Shown here one piece after another: positions 1-13,929 of a stretch of 64,000 nt of DNA. The stretch covers positions 64,639,884-64,703,883 of the forward strand of contig CM034547.1 in assembly GCA_020055645.1 (NCBI GenBank), read 5' to 3'. The notes under the pieces are model-generated. The model searched no databases. It saw only the letters and a program-made list of their open reading frames with translations, and had not been told where the DNA came from. This DNA comes from Tomocerus qinae. Its lineage: Eukaryota; Arthropoda; Collembola; Entomobryomorpha; Tomoceridae. The stretch's first letter is position 1, and each line of letters starts with the position of its first letter. Made by a program: the position numbers and the translations under genes.

Positions 1-3000
1 AGTTATGTTTCTGCTACTGGGAGAGATGCTTCTATGCACACAGATTTACTTCTCAATACACTCACGTGTCTCCTTTATGGGACAACAATACAGACTGCAA
101 TTTTGTTTTTAAGGAGTAGATGGAAACCAGCAGATAATCCAGGATAATGCATAATACAACATTAATCACATTATATACAATATATTTTTGCAAAAATGCC
201 ACAATAGATAAAAACAAATCCTGTTTGTACATACTATAAGTCATAAGTGCTTTAACAATATTATTGATTTGTACTGATTGTGATCTACATAAACGATTTA
301 AGCATTAAATTACATGGATAAATACACCCGGAAATAACTATTGGAAATTGGAAAACATTATACGTATTTATCAGTAAAACTCCAAGTATTAGAAATTGTG
401 CCGCAAATTAGGTGTTGCTACTAAAATAAATGAACTGGGCCCCGTAGTACATCATAAAGATTATTTTCGTCTTAGACGTAAGCAGTAAATATATGGCAGG
501 TTATTACACATTTCCGTTTTGACGTTCCTAATGTCTAGTTGGCCTTGCGTGTGCGGACAGAATATAACCGAAATGAAGAATCATAAAAATGATTTTAAGA
601 AAGTGTAAGATGCTCTGTGCACTCTTTTGTAGTTGCAGTGGACAGGAGAATTCTAAATCCATGTACATTTCAGTTGCAGGCATAAATTATGACTGGGTGC
701 ATTTCATCCCTCATTATTTTCTTACTCCATCATCATCAAATCCGCTGTAATTTCCTCATCATGTCGATTTTTCTCTGTTGCTTATAACGTTCTGAGAGAA
801 AATTACTAGTGAACTTACTGTGCAGAGCTTTTCACAGTCCGGGTGGCCCCATCAATTATACTAATCTTATTCATTCTCACAATCAACTCTTCTTGTCTCA
901 CAGTACTATAATATCTGAAGCTTTCCTAACTATAATTATGGATTTGTTTCTCAATTCACTCAAACTTCTAAGTAAGTAAGCTTGTCTCTTAGAGTTTGCC
1001 CATTTGTTCCTAAGCTTACAACATCTGTAATTTATGTAAAACTTAAAAACAAACATATAATTACTTGGATATTTAATCCTGTAATAAACACCTACACATG
1101 TAGTAATTACTTGTGCTATTTGTTTGTATTGCAGGTGCTCGTAAATGTTTTCATCCAACCAGAACTCACAATAAAGGACTGTACATAAATGAATAGCATA
1201 TAAATAGTATCTATAATCTGAGTTTGCATAACAAAAGTACAAACACTACCCCTACCTACTTTTAAAAAGTCATGGATGCTTTTCTTCCATTGTTTGATGC
1301 TTCCCTTTCCTTTTTAGTTTCACTTATCACTGTTGAGCAGTGATGTGACGTCTCATTGTCAGTTTGTCAGTCAATAATTTTATTGTCGCGCTAAGTCATG
1401 CAGATGATATCCTGAAAATGGTAAATGACTCCGTCTACTGCAACCAACTGCAAATACCTAGGTTTACACAATGCAGCTTACTGAAACACAAAATATTTCG
1501 CCAAGCAATTGAAGCAAATAAATTTAATCCTCCCTTAGCTATTTTAGCCCATTAATTTTTTCCAGAGTTTCCAGTACGTATCTATACATGCACTAAAAAG
1601 GACATTATTATTTACAAACATTGAACATAAAAATAAATCTGCCTGTTTTAAAAAGAGGTATGGTCTCATAAATAGTTAACCATATGGTATAGCTCTATAA
1701 CATTCGCATTCTTTTGTCAGTAAATCACAGACGGTTGAAAGAGAGATCCATTATGTTACATTACGATGCATAAATATCGAAAGTCAAGCAGAGCCAAAAG
1801 TATTGTCGTTCATAAAATGTAATCAAAGGAAGGAGACACGGTTCAATGGTTCGCTTCGTTCAACTAAAGACTGTCAAACTGCATATACAATCCTAAAGGC
1901 AATTGAAACTATATAGTATATGTGGAAGTATACATATATGAACACATCTGTGTATACAGTATAAAAATAAAATATATAACAAAGTATCGCTATCACTAGC
2001 ACATTTCCTTGACTATCCATATTACATTCGAATTTTTCTTAACCTGTAACACAATCACATGATAGCATTCTACAAGCTATAAATATGTACTTATAAAGGA
2101 AGGAACACAAAATGTAAGGTTGGAACAATCAGGTCTACCACTCAAAGATTACTGATAATATTCAGTTCTTATACCGGGACTACACAATGTAGAGCAATTT
2201 TAAGTGTAACTCCGGGTTTATGAACATGACATATAGAGTTAGCGTCTGGTAATCTATCTACCTATATAAAAGCATAAATGGGAAGTGGTCATTGATAAGT
2301 ATAGGACTTTTACTTCACTTTTACTATTTGATTAACCACTAGCAGCAGTGGGGAACAAAAAAAACAATATGATACGCATAAACTTGATTTAATAGTATTT
2401 ACCGGTTAACAAAGGCCTATTTTTTACTAAACACGAATTTGCAAAACAATATAAAAATTAATTGTAACTATTCATACAAAAAAATTGTGCATTTCTAATT
2501 TACGACCACGTGATCTAGTCTCATATTACTAACTAATTTAGTACACAGTAAATTAAACGGAAAGCTATATTGTATTAAAATTATTTATCCTCCAAAGTAA
2601 GATTGCATGAACCGATTTAGTAAACAAAATTTGTGAATTCACTCTCAAGACAAGGTGGGCAATTATTTGGCTGATAATTCCTAGCGAAACGATAGCTCAA
2701 CCGTGTTGGTAAGGTTGGATCACAAAAGACTTACACAAATGTGAGACTATCTCCGAGTTATTTTCATTAACCTTTAGGTCAGGACATGTGTGCGATATGA
2801 TGTATGATTCAATCTTAGACCTACGTGAAAGCTCTTATTGGTTTCCATTTGTAGAGGATATTGAACAAAGGCCCGACGGGTCGGAGGGTCAGCGGATTTC
2901 CATATCCATTCAATCAATTCCTTCCATTACCTAAGTATTTATTACTTTGAACAAGCAGCCAGAGCTAATCTTAAAGAAGAACAAGCGAGCCATCCACATT

Positions 3001-5393
3001 ACACATTATGTTAATGCGCATAAGCAATCATTCGTTCGATTCAATTGAGATTGGTTGCTCAATACACATCATAACACAATCAGTCAAGTCAAAGTCAATC
3101 CTTACTAGTTCTTACGCTGACTTTTCACTCTTTTAATCAGGATACTTCATCTACGACCATGTCAAAACAAAAGGAAACATTGTTACCGCACAATAGGGCA
3201 GACTACACACTTCACAGGTACCTTATAAGCTATTTGTGAAAAGTGTGATACACTGATACATAGATATCACTTCAGAATCCAAGGCTACATACGTTACTAC
3301 TGATACTTGAAACAATAAAGTAATTGCCTAAGATCAACTTTGAAGATGAATACTCCAGACTACATTCATTGCATTTTTTTGAGTCGAGCTGACGCTTTCC
3401 CACAGATAGACATTATTGTACAGGTACCTCATGATGAGAAATGACTTGCCATCTACACCTTCATCTGTTTTGCAATGCCAGAAACTAAAGATGCTATTTC
3501 AAACTACATGTTCTTCATCCTACAATACCATAATTACTAATATATCAATGATCTTAGTGTTCGTGTATTAACATGTTCTCATAAGTTATTAAAAGAATAG
3601 AAGGCTCAAGTTTTAACTGTCTTGCATAATCTTTCGAATTAATCGGGGTACGAGATATCTACACTAAGATTTGGCCAGGCTATTTCATTTAACTTCATTG
3701 ATGATATTTTCTTACTATTTGTCTTTTAGTTTCGGTAATATTATTTGAGTTACTGTAGACGATAGATAGACATACAGCACGTAAGGTTGTTAGTGACCAT
3801 TAAAGAAAAGTATTATACTGCAATTAATTTAACAAACGTTAAAAAATAAAAAATAAATATGAGCCCGTTAAGCAAAAGTTACTTTTCGTCTTCGGGACCC
3901 GAAGTTCCGAACGTGAAGTTAGCATCTAACCAAACATGTACCATATACACAATTCAATCATTGATTATAAAAATTAATTTGACAGTTTAGAATTATTAAT
4001 AGTTAATTTACCATGAATCTACTTATGTTGATTTCTGGTTTGTACGTATGAAGTGGGTCTACTGGGTTTGTGACTGCATTGCAATTGACTTTGAGAATCT
4101 AATAAGCCATCACTTTATTCTTTGGTGGAATCAGCAGGATCAGAATTATTATTGAGATGGCTGAAAATTGTTATAAATTACACAGTGGTTTATAATTATG
4201 GTCATTGTAGAAAGTACAAGTCTAGTACCTAGTAGATTTAGGTTATTACATCACAGCCTGTTGCCTCCAATGAGATTATTAATCCGCCTACACCATCAAG
4301 AAAAGGATTTCTGGGTATTTTGTTTCGCATCATAATATGCATGCGTGAATCATAATTAATACAGGAGAGTTGGGACTTGTATTTAACAATAAAGGTATAG
4401 CCAACCATTATGGGATTGCTAATAATTTTGAGCTATTTAAAAAATGACATTAATTCTACTGCCTTATTGACGACTTTAATTAATTAAAAACTCTAATTCT
4501 CCTCGTTTTGGTAATACCTGAATTACTATAGGCTGTTGTAGTGGCCATTATAACAAGTACTATGAGACTTCAACTGTTTCACTCAAAACTAATTCTTTTA
4601 TGAGGATGTCAGTTGATTTTATCATCACATTTTATGGTCTTCGCATCACATAAAGAATATGATTTTACTTACGATAAAATTTGATATTTTAGTTTCCATT
4701 TCATTTTTCATTTGATGTAGACGCTTGAAAACATACAACTGGGCACACTGTGCACTATCACAGGTCTAAAGACTACATTGTTGATGCTATAATACTACAG
4801 CTAGTTATCTAATAGTAATAAAATGCAATTTCCGATGAGTTCTTCCCTGAACTACACGGATAGAACTCTTAATACATCAATCAGTTCTACCATCGTTGTA
4901 TTACGATTTGACAAAAATTCCAGTGCAAAATATTCTCACATAAAATAGTTGATCTAATTTTTCTTATAGACTGAAAAAGTGCTTCTGACAATAACAAACT
5001 GAAACTATTTTACCGACTGTTGGCTAATTATAAGTTAAAACCTTGATTTAGGGGCGTGAAATAATAAAGTTTAATCGTAAGTTCAGTGTACACATAACAA
5101 CCTTCGTAGTATACTACAGTGGGTAAGTAGGTACTACTACAGACTACTATTACTACTACTATTACTATTACGTCTGACATACCTCAATTCTAATTGTACT
5201 AATGATTATTCACATGCTTATCTATGTAGGTACTGTATATAATTACTGAAGTATTCCGGTGTAATAACAACCTATGTATTACATTTATATCCAATGTAGA
5301 AAACTTTTTCAATACATGCTGGATATTATTTTATTATATGAGTGGTAGGAGCAAGAGTGTGATAATGGGCAGAATCCTACAATTTAAAACAAT
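1..5393. other. Stretch without a recognised gene
   Basis: I see no convincing coding region here on either strand. The only small structures are a perfect 7-bp stem with a 1-base loop at 3890-3904 (cttcggg/cccgaag) and an impure ACT/ATT trinucleotide repeat at about 5132-5170. Possible terminal exons at 1135-1196 and 2855-2934 were considered and rejected. Confidence 0.6.
5132..5170. repeat. Impure ACT/ATT trinucleotide microsatellite
   Basis: The run is made of ACT and ATT triplets with interruptions. It is a simple sequence repeat with no sign of coding use. Confidence 0.7.
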
Positions 5394-5819
5394 ATGCACA
5401 AGTTTATCATCATGGATTGCAATGAAAAAACTAGTCACATTAAGATAAGAGATTTAACTACTCGCTGCTTTGCAAGCATAGCCGAGTATCAATTTACGGA
5501 TGTTCTTCTCATGGATCATCAACGGAGAAAACAGTTCAAAATTTCTACAAAGTCGCCTATCTACATTATTACAACACAAGTACAACTTATTAGTCAAACT
5601 CAACACAGTGGTAGTGATAATATTATGCTCAGATACAGACAAGGGAGTAATTGTTTTTGCTACACTGTATCATTATATAACTCTCATTATGATAAAGGTA
5701 TGAATTCAGCAAATACATTTAACAATTATCTGCCAAGTATTTATACTAATGTTCATTATCAGCACATAGGAAAACTGTACACTAAAAATAGTTACACAAA
5801 GAAAATCTTTGGAAGATAA

Positions 5820-8800
5820 AATAATACGTTAACACGATCACCTCTTCACAAAAGTTTTTGTTATTATAAGGACAAAGCCTGTATACTAAAGATACAGGTG
5901 ATTACATAAGCACAGCCCGAGAATGGTACTCATACAGATTATTCGATAATTCGAGCTGAAATTAGTAGATGGTTGGAATATCCAGATTGTGGTCCTCCCA
6001 CTACTGTGAGCTTATTCAGCTCAGGATATTAGTGATAATATCAACATAGTACCATGAAAAATAAATATTCTTTGAATTTTTTGAACACATAAGATGCAAT
6101 TTGCAAGTATTTTTTGGACAATGAATTTTTGTATGTCTGTTTAAAGGGAAAAGAGAGTAGGCTTTGCTTCGGCAGAGTATATAATGAGCAGGTAGTTTCA
6201 TACGGGTACAAGATACCAGCATAACGCAATAAAAATGATTCAGCATGTATTTTAAGGTCAAGTTAAATTACCTAGGCTAAGCTTAGTGAACGCACAATGT
6301 TGTATGTATTGTACTTAGCTACAACCAACCATATTAAAGTCTAGGCTTTTATAACTATAGCATTGCAACACGAGAAAATTAATAAAGATGTAGAAGGAAT
6401 GTCTGATGCAGCATAGTATTTAATTCTAGAATAGAGTTTATTCCGTTGGTCCTGAACCCAAAGCCCCATGATGGCAATGGCTGGAGAACAGCAGCCTATA
6501 TGATATTTACTACAAACGCTGATAAATCAGATTACGATTAATTGCAGTGCGTAGCTGGAATTGAAGAATCCAGTAAATTAATGGTATGGTAAAGAAATGC
6601 AATGTAATGTAATTGCGGGTACGTTACACATGTTCATCGAGACTGCAAGTTTCTAGTAAGTATAGTATTCTGTGCCAAAGTTTTATCTAAGGCAAATGAA
6701 ACTGATAAAAAGAGCTGATATGAGTCTAGGTTCCTGGACTTGGCCTAGGCGTAATGAATACATACAGTAGTACATTTCCCTGGATTTTGTGAGCGCAAGG
6801 CTTACAGAAAAAATGCACTTTAAAAGTGGAAAAATGCAATAAATGGATTCACAGCGCTGAGAGAGAAGGACAAGACTTGACCAGACGAGTTCTAAAGTTA
6901 AAACAATATTAAGGAGATACTCACTGACTGTCTGACTCTTTGCTTTGGAAAAAGAATAAACCAACAGTAATGTAATAAATACATGGAACAGGTATCTAAA
7001 TTGCAGTAGTCACACAATTACAATTAGATTTTTGCTATAACACAGAAATACTATTTGATCTGACCTGACTTACGTTGAGTTACGCTACTTGGAATACAAC
7101 TTTGAGAAAATAAATGTATTCTTGCGTTCCCGAGTCAAAGAGGTAGTTTAAGTTAACTGACTGCACTCAATTTTAACCTTCAACTCTATCGCTACCCATA
7201 ATCTATCTTATTTAAATTGCTATGACTGAACGAATTTTCGTTATGCTGCTTACAAACACCTACCAACTGATATTATGTTCCGGAGACTATTTTCCTTAAC
7301 ACTATAGCAGTGAACCATACAGCAGAAAGGCTCGAGAAGAGTCATAAATATATTTTACATATTATGTAATATGCATTATGTATTCTTACACACGCAGGTA
7401 TGCATGTATTTAAGTACATAGAGTCTCCGGGATATATTTACACAGGTCTGGTTCAGGTTGGTTAGTGTGTATTGTATGTACTGGTAATGTTGTGAAGAGA
7501 TAGCGAGCGAGTGTTAAATGTGTAAAAATGTGCGTGCAAAAAGCAGAATGTTCCGCTTCCATGAACAAAACTACGGGTAGATTGCTTTTGGAGGAGCAAA
7601 GTCAAGTCAAGCAAGTTCGTAGTAAATCTACTCCTTATATCTAGCAATTAGTGAGTTGTATAGTTACGTCTACACAGAAGACACAACTGAACTGTTATAC
7701 TTATCTGTAGTTACAAGCTTAATAAATACTATTGCCGTGTAATAGCCGAGTTTAAAATAAAAGCAATAGAGACAGAAAGAATAACAAGTTTATAAGTTTA
7801 TTCTTTTCAGGTTGTAACTTTTGTTGTAGTAATGATGGGATATCTAACATTATCTCTACTTTATGTACTTTACTAGTAAGGAGTTGCAGATAGAAGGCGA
7901 TTGGGAGTGTATACGATGTGTAGCCACCTTAAAAGATCTCGTAAAAATAGATACAAATAATGTTCCAGTGAGCAGATAGAAAATAGATTATTTATATCTT
8001 AAGTTTACTTTGTATTGCATATAATGTTGATAGGACTCACTCTTTCTGCAGAAAACGATATCAGAATAATTACGACTTTCCTACGATACGCTACATTTTA
8101 TACTTAAACAAATTATAAAAATCCAGACGCTACGGCTGTAGATTAAAAGATTTCTGCACAAATCTTGATACGTAAGTACACCGACAGAATACTCCCATTG
8201 TACATAATATGTCTTGACTGTAACTTATCAGTACATAAATCTTACAGTAATTAAATACTTGCTAACTCCGTAACACATTACTTTTGTATAAAGATGCATG
8301 TATCCTACATTTAGAAAAGAAATACATGAAAAACATCTTACAATTGCAACAATATGCATGCATATTGTAGGAAACAAATTCTATTGTAACTCCTGGTATA
8401 GACAGTCGTTTATTACATAACTGGAAATATTTAATTGTTCGTGCAAGCAGAGGAAAGCTAAGAACGGATTTGTTAGAAATGCACTTTTACGTGTTGAAAT
8501 TTTATTGCAGCCATCCATGCCATTCCATGTGTAATAACAAGACTTAAGCTAGTAATCTAAAAAAGGAATCATCTCAAATTGTTTACTAGTCGGGGATCGG
8601 ATGTGCAATTAAACCATATGGGATTTTTTGATGCATAATAGTAATAAATCTGCTTTTTTATTGCAAACCAGTAAATTCTTATGATACTAATAATATGTAA
8701 CAAAGTAAAATTGACGAAATACACAGAATTCTCGGTTACACTTTTTTGGTCAGTACTGTAATGGAGTGGAGTGGATATTTTACTGCACTACTGCCTATTA

Positions 8801-10639
8801 TGTGCTAGTGCATTCAGTTTAATAATAACATGTGTGGGAGAAAAGAGAATTGCATGAGTTTTATTTAACGATTATTGTGTCTTTGTCTACAATCTAAACA
8901 CTGTATACTTATGCTCTAGTAGAAGAAAGATAAAAGCGTAGTGCTTGCGTTTGGAGAGAACAAACATAGCACACAATTTCATACTTTATTCTATGATGTA
9001 CTATAACAATATCTGTTATCAGTATAGGAGCTAAAGCTGCGAGAGCTGGCAATTACAGGTAAGGATAACTTTTAGGTAGTACTTTAGTTTGAGTCAAGTG
9101 CTTTGGCTAAGTGAAGGTTTCCTTATCTCTTATTTTGTGTGATATGTGTGTACGAGTGTGGGTGAAGTGATATGCTGAGTTGTTGTAGAAAAATGAGCCA
9201 ATTATTTCCCATTTTTTGACGACTACCGGACCAAAAAGAATGGGTGGGCGGATACTGAGCATGAGATGGCTTTTATTACGACGAATGCTTGCTCTTTATC
9301 ATATCATTTTCTCTTTCAACAAGGCACAGGTATCTGATACACACGATATAAGTGCTGCGTGTCCGGGCTTTACAAATAGAAGGAATCTTAGTAGCTTACA
9401 GGAATTATATACTTTTTTTATCTTTTTCCCTTCAGCTCATTTTTCCACACAGTTAGTGTGGTGCAGCCCTTGTGATTTTAGGATTATCTATAGGTGTGCA
9501 TTCTATAGTCAGTAAAAAAGCCCAATTCAGGTAGACGCCACATTTTATGTTGAATGCACCTTATTTTTACAATGCTCTAGGCTGGTTTGCTTTGACTTTT
9601 ACTTCACATGGTGCTAGTTGGATTTAAAAGGACTACTATCTAAATTCCATACTTAATCTAACGATAAGCTAAGTAAGTTACTACATGCTACCGAATACGC
9701 AACATGGAGACTGTTTCAGACCTTCTTGTCTTATCTGCTCCGTTGGATTTTAAATTGTAACATTTTTAGAACTGATATACTAAGCAAACTAACCAAGTAA
9801 ATTAAGATACTAAAGAATGTATTTTAACACTGAGATTACGATACGCGGATGCAGATACTAACCAGTTGGAAAAAGGAAGGATTAAGAATTATCCATAAAC
9901 ATGTAAAAGAGCAATGAATGCAGGGATGAGATATAGTACAATGTATATAAATCTTGGGTGTATATAACAGTTAAGAATGCATTATGTACATGTGCATCTA
10001 ACATGACTTGAATGATTAATAGCCTAAGTACTCTAGCGTATATGGTTTACGTAATTATGCCTCTCCTAGTCAAGTTCAAATTTTTCTGTAATTAAATAAA
10101 TGGCGAGAAGAAATGTATAGTGAAGAAATGAGTGTAGTGTGATAAGCCTTCTGCAATTAGAACATCTTTGTGTACACTTACAACTTATCGTCAATGCGAA
10201 ATTGCAAAAATTGTTTATACTTTAGGTTTCTTTTAACAAATTATGTACGAATTTAAGTATCGGTAGAGTTTAGCGTAGAAGAAGAAGCCAGACATGCGAA
10301 TTGTACTGCACCGGATACGCTGCAATGCTTTTCAGCGCTTTACAGGATTTTCTTCGGTTGGCTGACTTTTTGTGGTGTATATTTGTGTTGTAACATCCAT
10401 TTGTGTAAAAATACCAGACACTAATGGTACATAAAAACTAGTAAGTTATTAAAAGCAACTTTTTTGATTTTATGCATTTATGCGTCCGGGAAATAATTTC
10501 GTTGACGCATTCAATTCATTATTAATTACATAGTAGTGAGGCAAAAAAATTAATTACATATTTACCTTGATGCAATCTTTCAATAATAAGGAAATTAAAG
10601 GAAAATCCAAGTTAAACCAAGTGGATTAATATGCTAACA
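5820..10639. other. Stretch without a recognised gene
   Basis: This A+T-rich DNA has only short open frames with no protein-like composition. A strong-looking donor (TTACAG|GTAAGG) occurs near 9055, but no convincing exon precedes it. The stretch ends at the target site of the LTR element. Confidence 0.55.
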
Positions 10640-10644
10640 AAAGT
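10640..10644. repeat. Left target-site duplication (AAAGT) of LTR element 1
   Basis: AAAGT directly precedes the left LTR and recurs at 19167-19171 directly after the right LTR. This marks both ends of one insertion event. The LTR boundary is uncertain by one base because the flanking A can be assigned either way. Confidence 0.75.
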
Positions 10645-11088
10645 TATAATGTACGTAGCTAGCACATAGTGGGAGACTACTTTACATTATCTACTACGAG
10701 GACTACGACTACAACCGACGTCAGAAAGGTTATAAAAGGAGCGAATCTACATCAGGAGATCGGTCTTGCGGAGTCGTTGAAGAGGAGAGCTACCAATCCA
10801 GTCGTGTTGACTGAGACCTGGCCTGTGTTCGGCCTGACTCGCAGGAATGTTACCTGCGCGAGCTGTGATTAGTTCGCAATAGAAAGCTGTAATAATTGTG
10901 TTCGAGTTAATAAATTATTGTATCTGAATTGTTGAGTGGGATCGAGAGTCTTGAAGTATTCGCATCGTGCATATAGGAGGTTTGAATCTAGGGAATGGAA
11001 CCTTATTCAGTCTACAATTACGGTAGGGACAGTACCTGTGCATCTAAATCCGATAGCATTAGGTAGGACCCAGTCTAACCCCCGTAAC
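10645..11088 (+). repeat. Left (5') LTR of element 1, 444 bp
   Basis: The repeat begins TATAATGTACG and ends CCCGTAAC. It contains a TATA box (tataaaagg, 10731-10739) and a poly(A) signal AATAAA at 10909-10914, so U3, R and U5 are in the expected order. The small open frame at 10669-10872 lies wholly inside the repeat, recurs in the other LTR and is not a gene. Confidence 0.9.
10731..10739 (+). promoter_or_regulatory. TATA box of the left LTR promoter
   Basis: TATAAAAGG lies about 86 bp into the LTR and upstream of the AATAAA at 10909. This is the usual layout of an LTR promoter. The same site recurs at 18809 in the right LTR. Confidence 0.6.
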
Positions 11089-11091
11089 ACA

Positions 11092-11103
11092 TGGTGCCGA
11101 AAC
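11092..11103 (+). promoter_or_regulatory. Primer-binding site of element 1
   Basis: TGGTGCCGAAAC starts three bases after the LTR. It is complementary to a tRNA 3' end reading GTTTCGGCACCA, including the universal CCA. I cannot name the tRNA from sequence alone. Confidence 0.75.
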
Positions 11104-13453
11104 AAAATCCTAATTTCTGCAATTTTGTGATGCTTCAAACTTCGTGAATTGGAAAATTTTTGAGTGCGTTAAGAAGAAAACTTAAAATTGGCTACAGTGA
11201 CATCGGAAAAACTGAAATAACTATCTGACTGTGCTAAAACTCGGAACTGAGTAAACCAAGTTGTTATCATCCGTGAATTCGTGCTGCCGTAAAAAACTAC
11301 CAAAATTTGGAGGGGCTGGAGACTGCAGATTCTGGGGAAGGAGAAAAGGACGAGTACGCTTGTGAACATCTTTAAAATTGCGATCTGTGCCTGGGAAATT
11401 GAGATCCGAGTCCCACAGCGAGCAGAGGAGAAAACACTGGAGCTGACGCTGATCATCCGAATTAGAGCGGAAAAGGAGGCCACATCGTAATTGGTAACGA
11501 AAGTATCGTTCTATTTAATTACCTTCAGTTAGCCGAAATTTTGGGAGAAGCAATTCAATTTTGGAGAAGCAGAATTAAAACCTAAGAGCTAATTTCATGC
11601 ACGTAACTTGGAGCTATTCATTTTATGCCAGAGAAACAGAATTTTATATTTTATATCTAAAGCTAAAGAATTAATTACGACTAAGTCATTTTTCCGTTGA
11701 TTTCATTGTAACTGTTTCAGTATCATTTTATTGTCACTATTTTATTGGAAAGCAAAGCAAAATTCTTATAAAAATTGAAATCATTTTATTGTCTTGGAAA
11801 AGTATAAAACAGTGATGTAATACGCGTATTAGATATCAGTATACGTTGAATCAGAAAGTTAAAGTTTTGGAGGGGTAATGGACAAAAGCTCAAGCAAAGG
11901 TCAAATTATGCATTCATGTACCAACCGAAGAATTTATGTTAATTGTGTCTATTCTGAGTTCTAGAGACGCTTGCAACGCCATTGGCTAAGGGAAAGATAA
12001 AACCTGGCTAAAGAACTTCAGCAAGCAGATAGCACCGTATACCAAGACACGTATACAAAAGCATTGCAATCTAGCTGTGTACAGTTGGAGGGGTAATGCA
12101 TTGCATCTAGCCGTTGGTTGGAAAGAAAAGCGTTGCATATTCTAGCCGCTGTATGGTTGGATTAGCCGAGAAGGCAATCTGGTTGAGGTTAACTAGAGAT
12201 AAAGGCAGGGATTTGAATGCTAGCTGAGTATAGTTGGCAGAACAATTAACATAAGCTAGTAAGCGTTTTTACTGGCAAAGCATAACTTAGAAGACGAAGT
12301 GAACGACCTGTATTCATCGTGAGTTAGAAGTACTTTATCTAGTGAATACTAATCATTTGTATAACTATAAGTATACTATATTTTACTTTTATAGTATCAG
12401 TTAATTGATATTAATAAGTAATGCTAATTAGAAGTATTTACATAGAAATATTAGATGGTAACGACATCATTTTATGCTGTAAAAGATAAGTATTTAAACA
12501 TACAGAGACTTTTTAAAGTTTATTTTAAAGCAATGCACAGTATTGGTTATTATTTAAAATTGTCAATTTAAATTAGAATGATTGTAAAACTAATTACACA
12601 CTAATTGGAATAAGTTTGACTATTGTACAAGATACGCGGAACGTATCATCAGTAAGCACACACAGTAATACAGAGTATTGTAAATGTATAATATTGGATA
12701 ATAGCAGGCAGTGTGAAGGGTAAGAAAGGCAGGTTCACCGACTAGGAATTGGCTCCGCAGACTCATGTACATTTGTAAAAGCGATTAAAGTTAAGTAAAT
12801 TTGCTGCATGAAGGGAAATTCCATAAGGCAGAATATAGTTTACAATACGTTGGAATATTGTAACTTTGTATACGAGCACAGAATATTGTATTTCAGTTGA
12901 GTGACTGTAGGCTGATTTGGGAAGTTCCATTCGACTGTGAATATTAAAATACAGATAATAATAATATTAGAATACAAATAAGTAAATTGTGAAAAATTGG
13001 GATACTAGATTTAAATAAGTAACCTATTGTAACTGCCCAGGCAAATTCCAGGTAGCAGACAAAAAATTACAATAAGTAGAAATAAGATTAAGTTTGTTAA
13101 GTTAATGTGAGTGAAACATATCTATTGTAACTGCTGTGGTAAATTCCAAGTAGCACGGAAAATAGATAAGTAAGGTCATTGGAATTGTATGTAAACGAGC
13201 TATTGGGGGTAATAGTTCGTAGTCAAACCAGTGGAACGTTTGATACTGTAGGTGTAGGGGTAAATTCCAAGCTACGCATGAACTTTAGTAAGCAAGGTTA
13301 ACTACAGATAAATAAGAATAAGTAATTAAATCTGGATGTTAAGCATTTTATGAATAGTAGAATACAATATCATTTTGATGTAAACGAACTTATTGGAAAA
13401 AGTTCGTAATTTAAATTAATTGGAAGCGTTAATTATTGTCATTTGTATAAGTT
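11104..13453 (+). other. Long non-coding leader of element 1 with degenerate internal repeats
   Basis: There is no protein-like open frame over about 2.3 kb. The leader holds two copies of a GGAGGGGTAATG word (11869, 12087), three degenerate copies of a CATTGCA..CTAGC..GTTGGA pattern (12063-12162) and a diverged duplication at 13026-13440. A long structured leader is typical of large non-autonomous LTR elements. Confidence 0.55.
13026..13440 (+). repeat. Diverged direct repeats in the leader
   Basis: A block resembling ATTGTAACTGC..GGTAAATTCCA..GTAGC occurs at 13026, 13124 and 13244. A second block, GTAAACGA.CT.ATTGG followed by AGTTCGTA, occurs at 13192 and 13381. The spacing differs between blocks, which suggests local duplication followed by drift and indels. 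Confidence 0.6.
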
Positions 13454-13819
13454 ATGATATGTACAACAGATATAAAAGTACGAAATCCATATAGCAACAC
13501 AAGAACAAAGTATAATCTGTTAGCTAGAATTAATACTAACGAACAAATATCTTTAATACACAATCGGACTGCTTTAGCATTTGCAGAGACTTTTGGTATA
13601 CAGAGGAGTAGTGCATACACAATAATTGAAGACATTACTAAAGACACGAGAACGTATTATTTCAAATTACGACTATATAAAGACGGTGTTACCATAGAAC
13701 ACAATTTTAAAATAGATCCGTTCTTAGATGTACCTATTGTAATTGGAATTGACTTATTACAAAACTCCGAGCTTATGGACATGGCAAATCGAGTACAATC
13801 ACGACATAGAGGATTTTAG
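13454..13819 (+). pseudogene. Retropepsin-like fossil part of element 1
   Basis: The frame gives 121 residues. The segment LLARINTNEQISLI followed about 60 residues later by VPIVIGIDLLQ matches the layout of retroviral-type aspartic proteases of Ty3/gypsy elements, where the active-site loop is followed by a hydrophobic-G-x-D-hydrophobic segment. It lies upstream of the gag-like part, which is the reverse of the usual gag-then-protease order. Treated as a fossil of the element. The resemblance is by eye and weak to moderate. Confidence 0.4.
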
Positions 13820-13929
13820 ACAATTTTTTTTGACAGAAGTTGTTTTAAGGTTTGACGATATGCGTGTATGACTAATTATTGGTTACTCAGAATTTGTTAA
13901 GTTAATGCTAATTTGCTAATAGTATAAGA

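Noticed and set aside
1135-1196. Possible terminal exon after a strong acceptor (TTTGTATTGCAG), reading ARKCFHPTRTHNKGLYINE
   Set aside because: Only 20 codons, two frames open after the acceptor, no upstream exon. Such short open ends are common by chance.
2855-2934. Possible terminal exon reading DIEQRPDGSEGQRISISIQS and a few more residues
   Set aside because: The G+C-rich core is short, the opposite strand is also open and no partner exon is visible.
3445-3545. Plus-strand stretch reading AIYTFICFAMPETKDAISNY, resembling the end of a sugar transporter
   Set aside because: The resemblance rests on a PETK-like word. An in-frame stop lies just upstream and the minus strand is open too. Coincidence is as likely.
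5394-5819. 141-codon plus-strand open frame starting MHKFIIMDC
   Set aside because: No recognisable domain, A+T-driven composition, overlapping frames on both strands and no promoter or splice support. Frames of this size are expected by chance in 64 kb.
10669-10872. 67-codon open frame, repeated exactly at 18747-18950
   Set aside because: It lies wholly inside both LTRs and spans the TATA box, so it is part of the LTR and not a gene.
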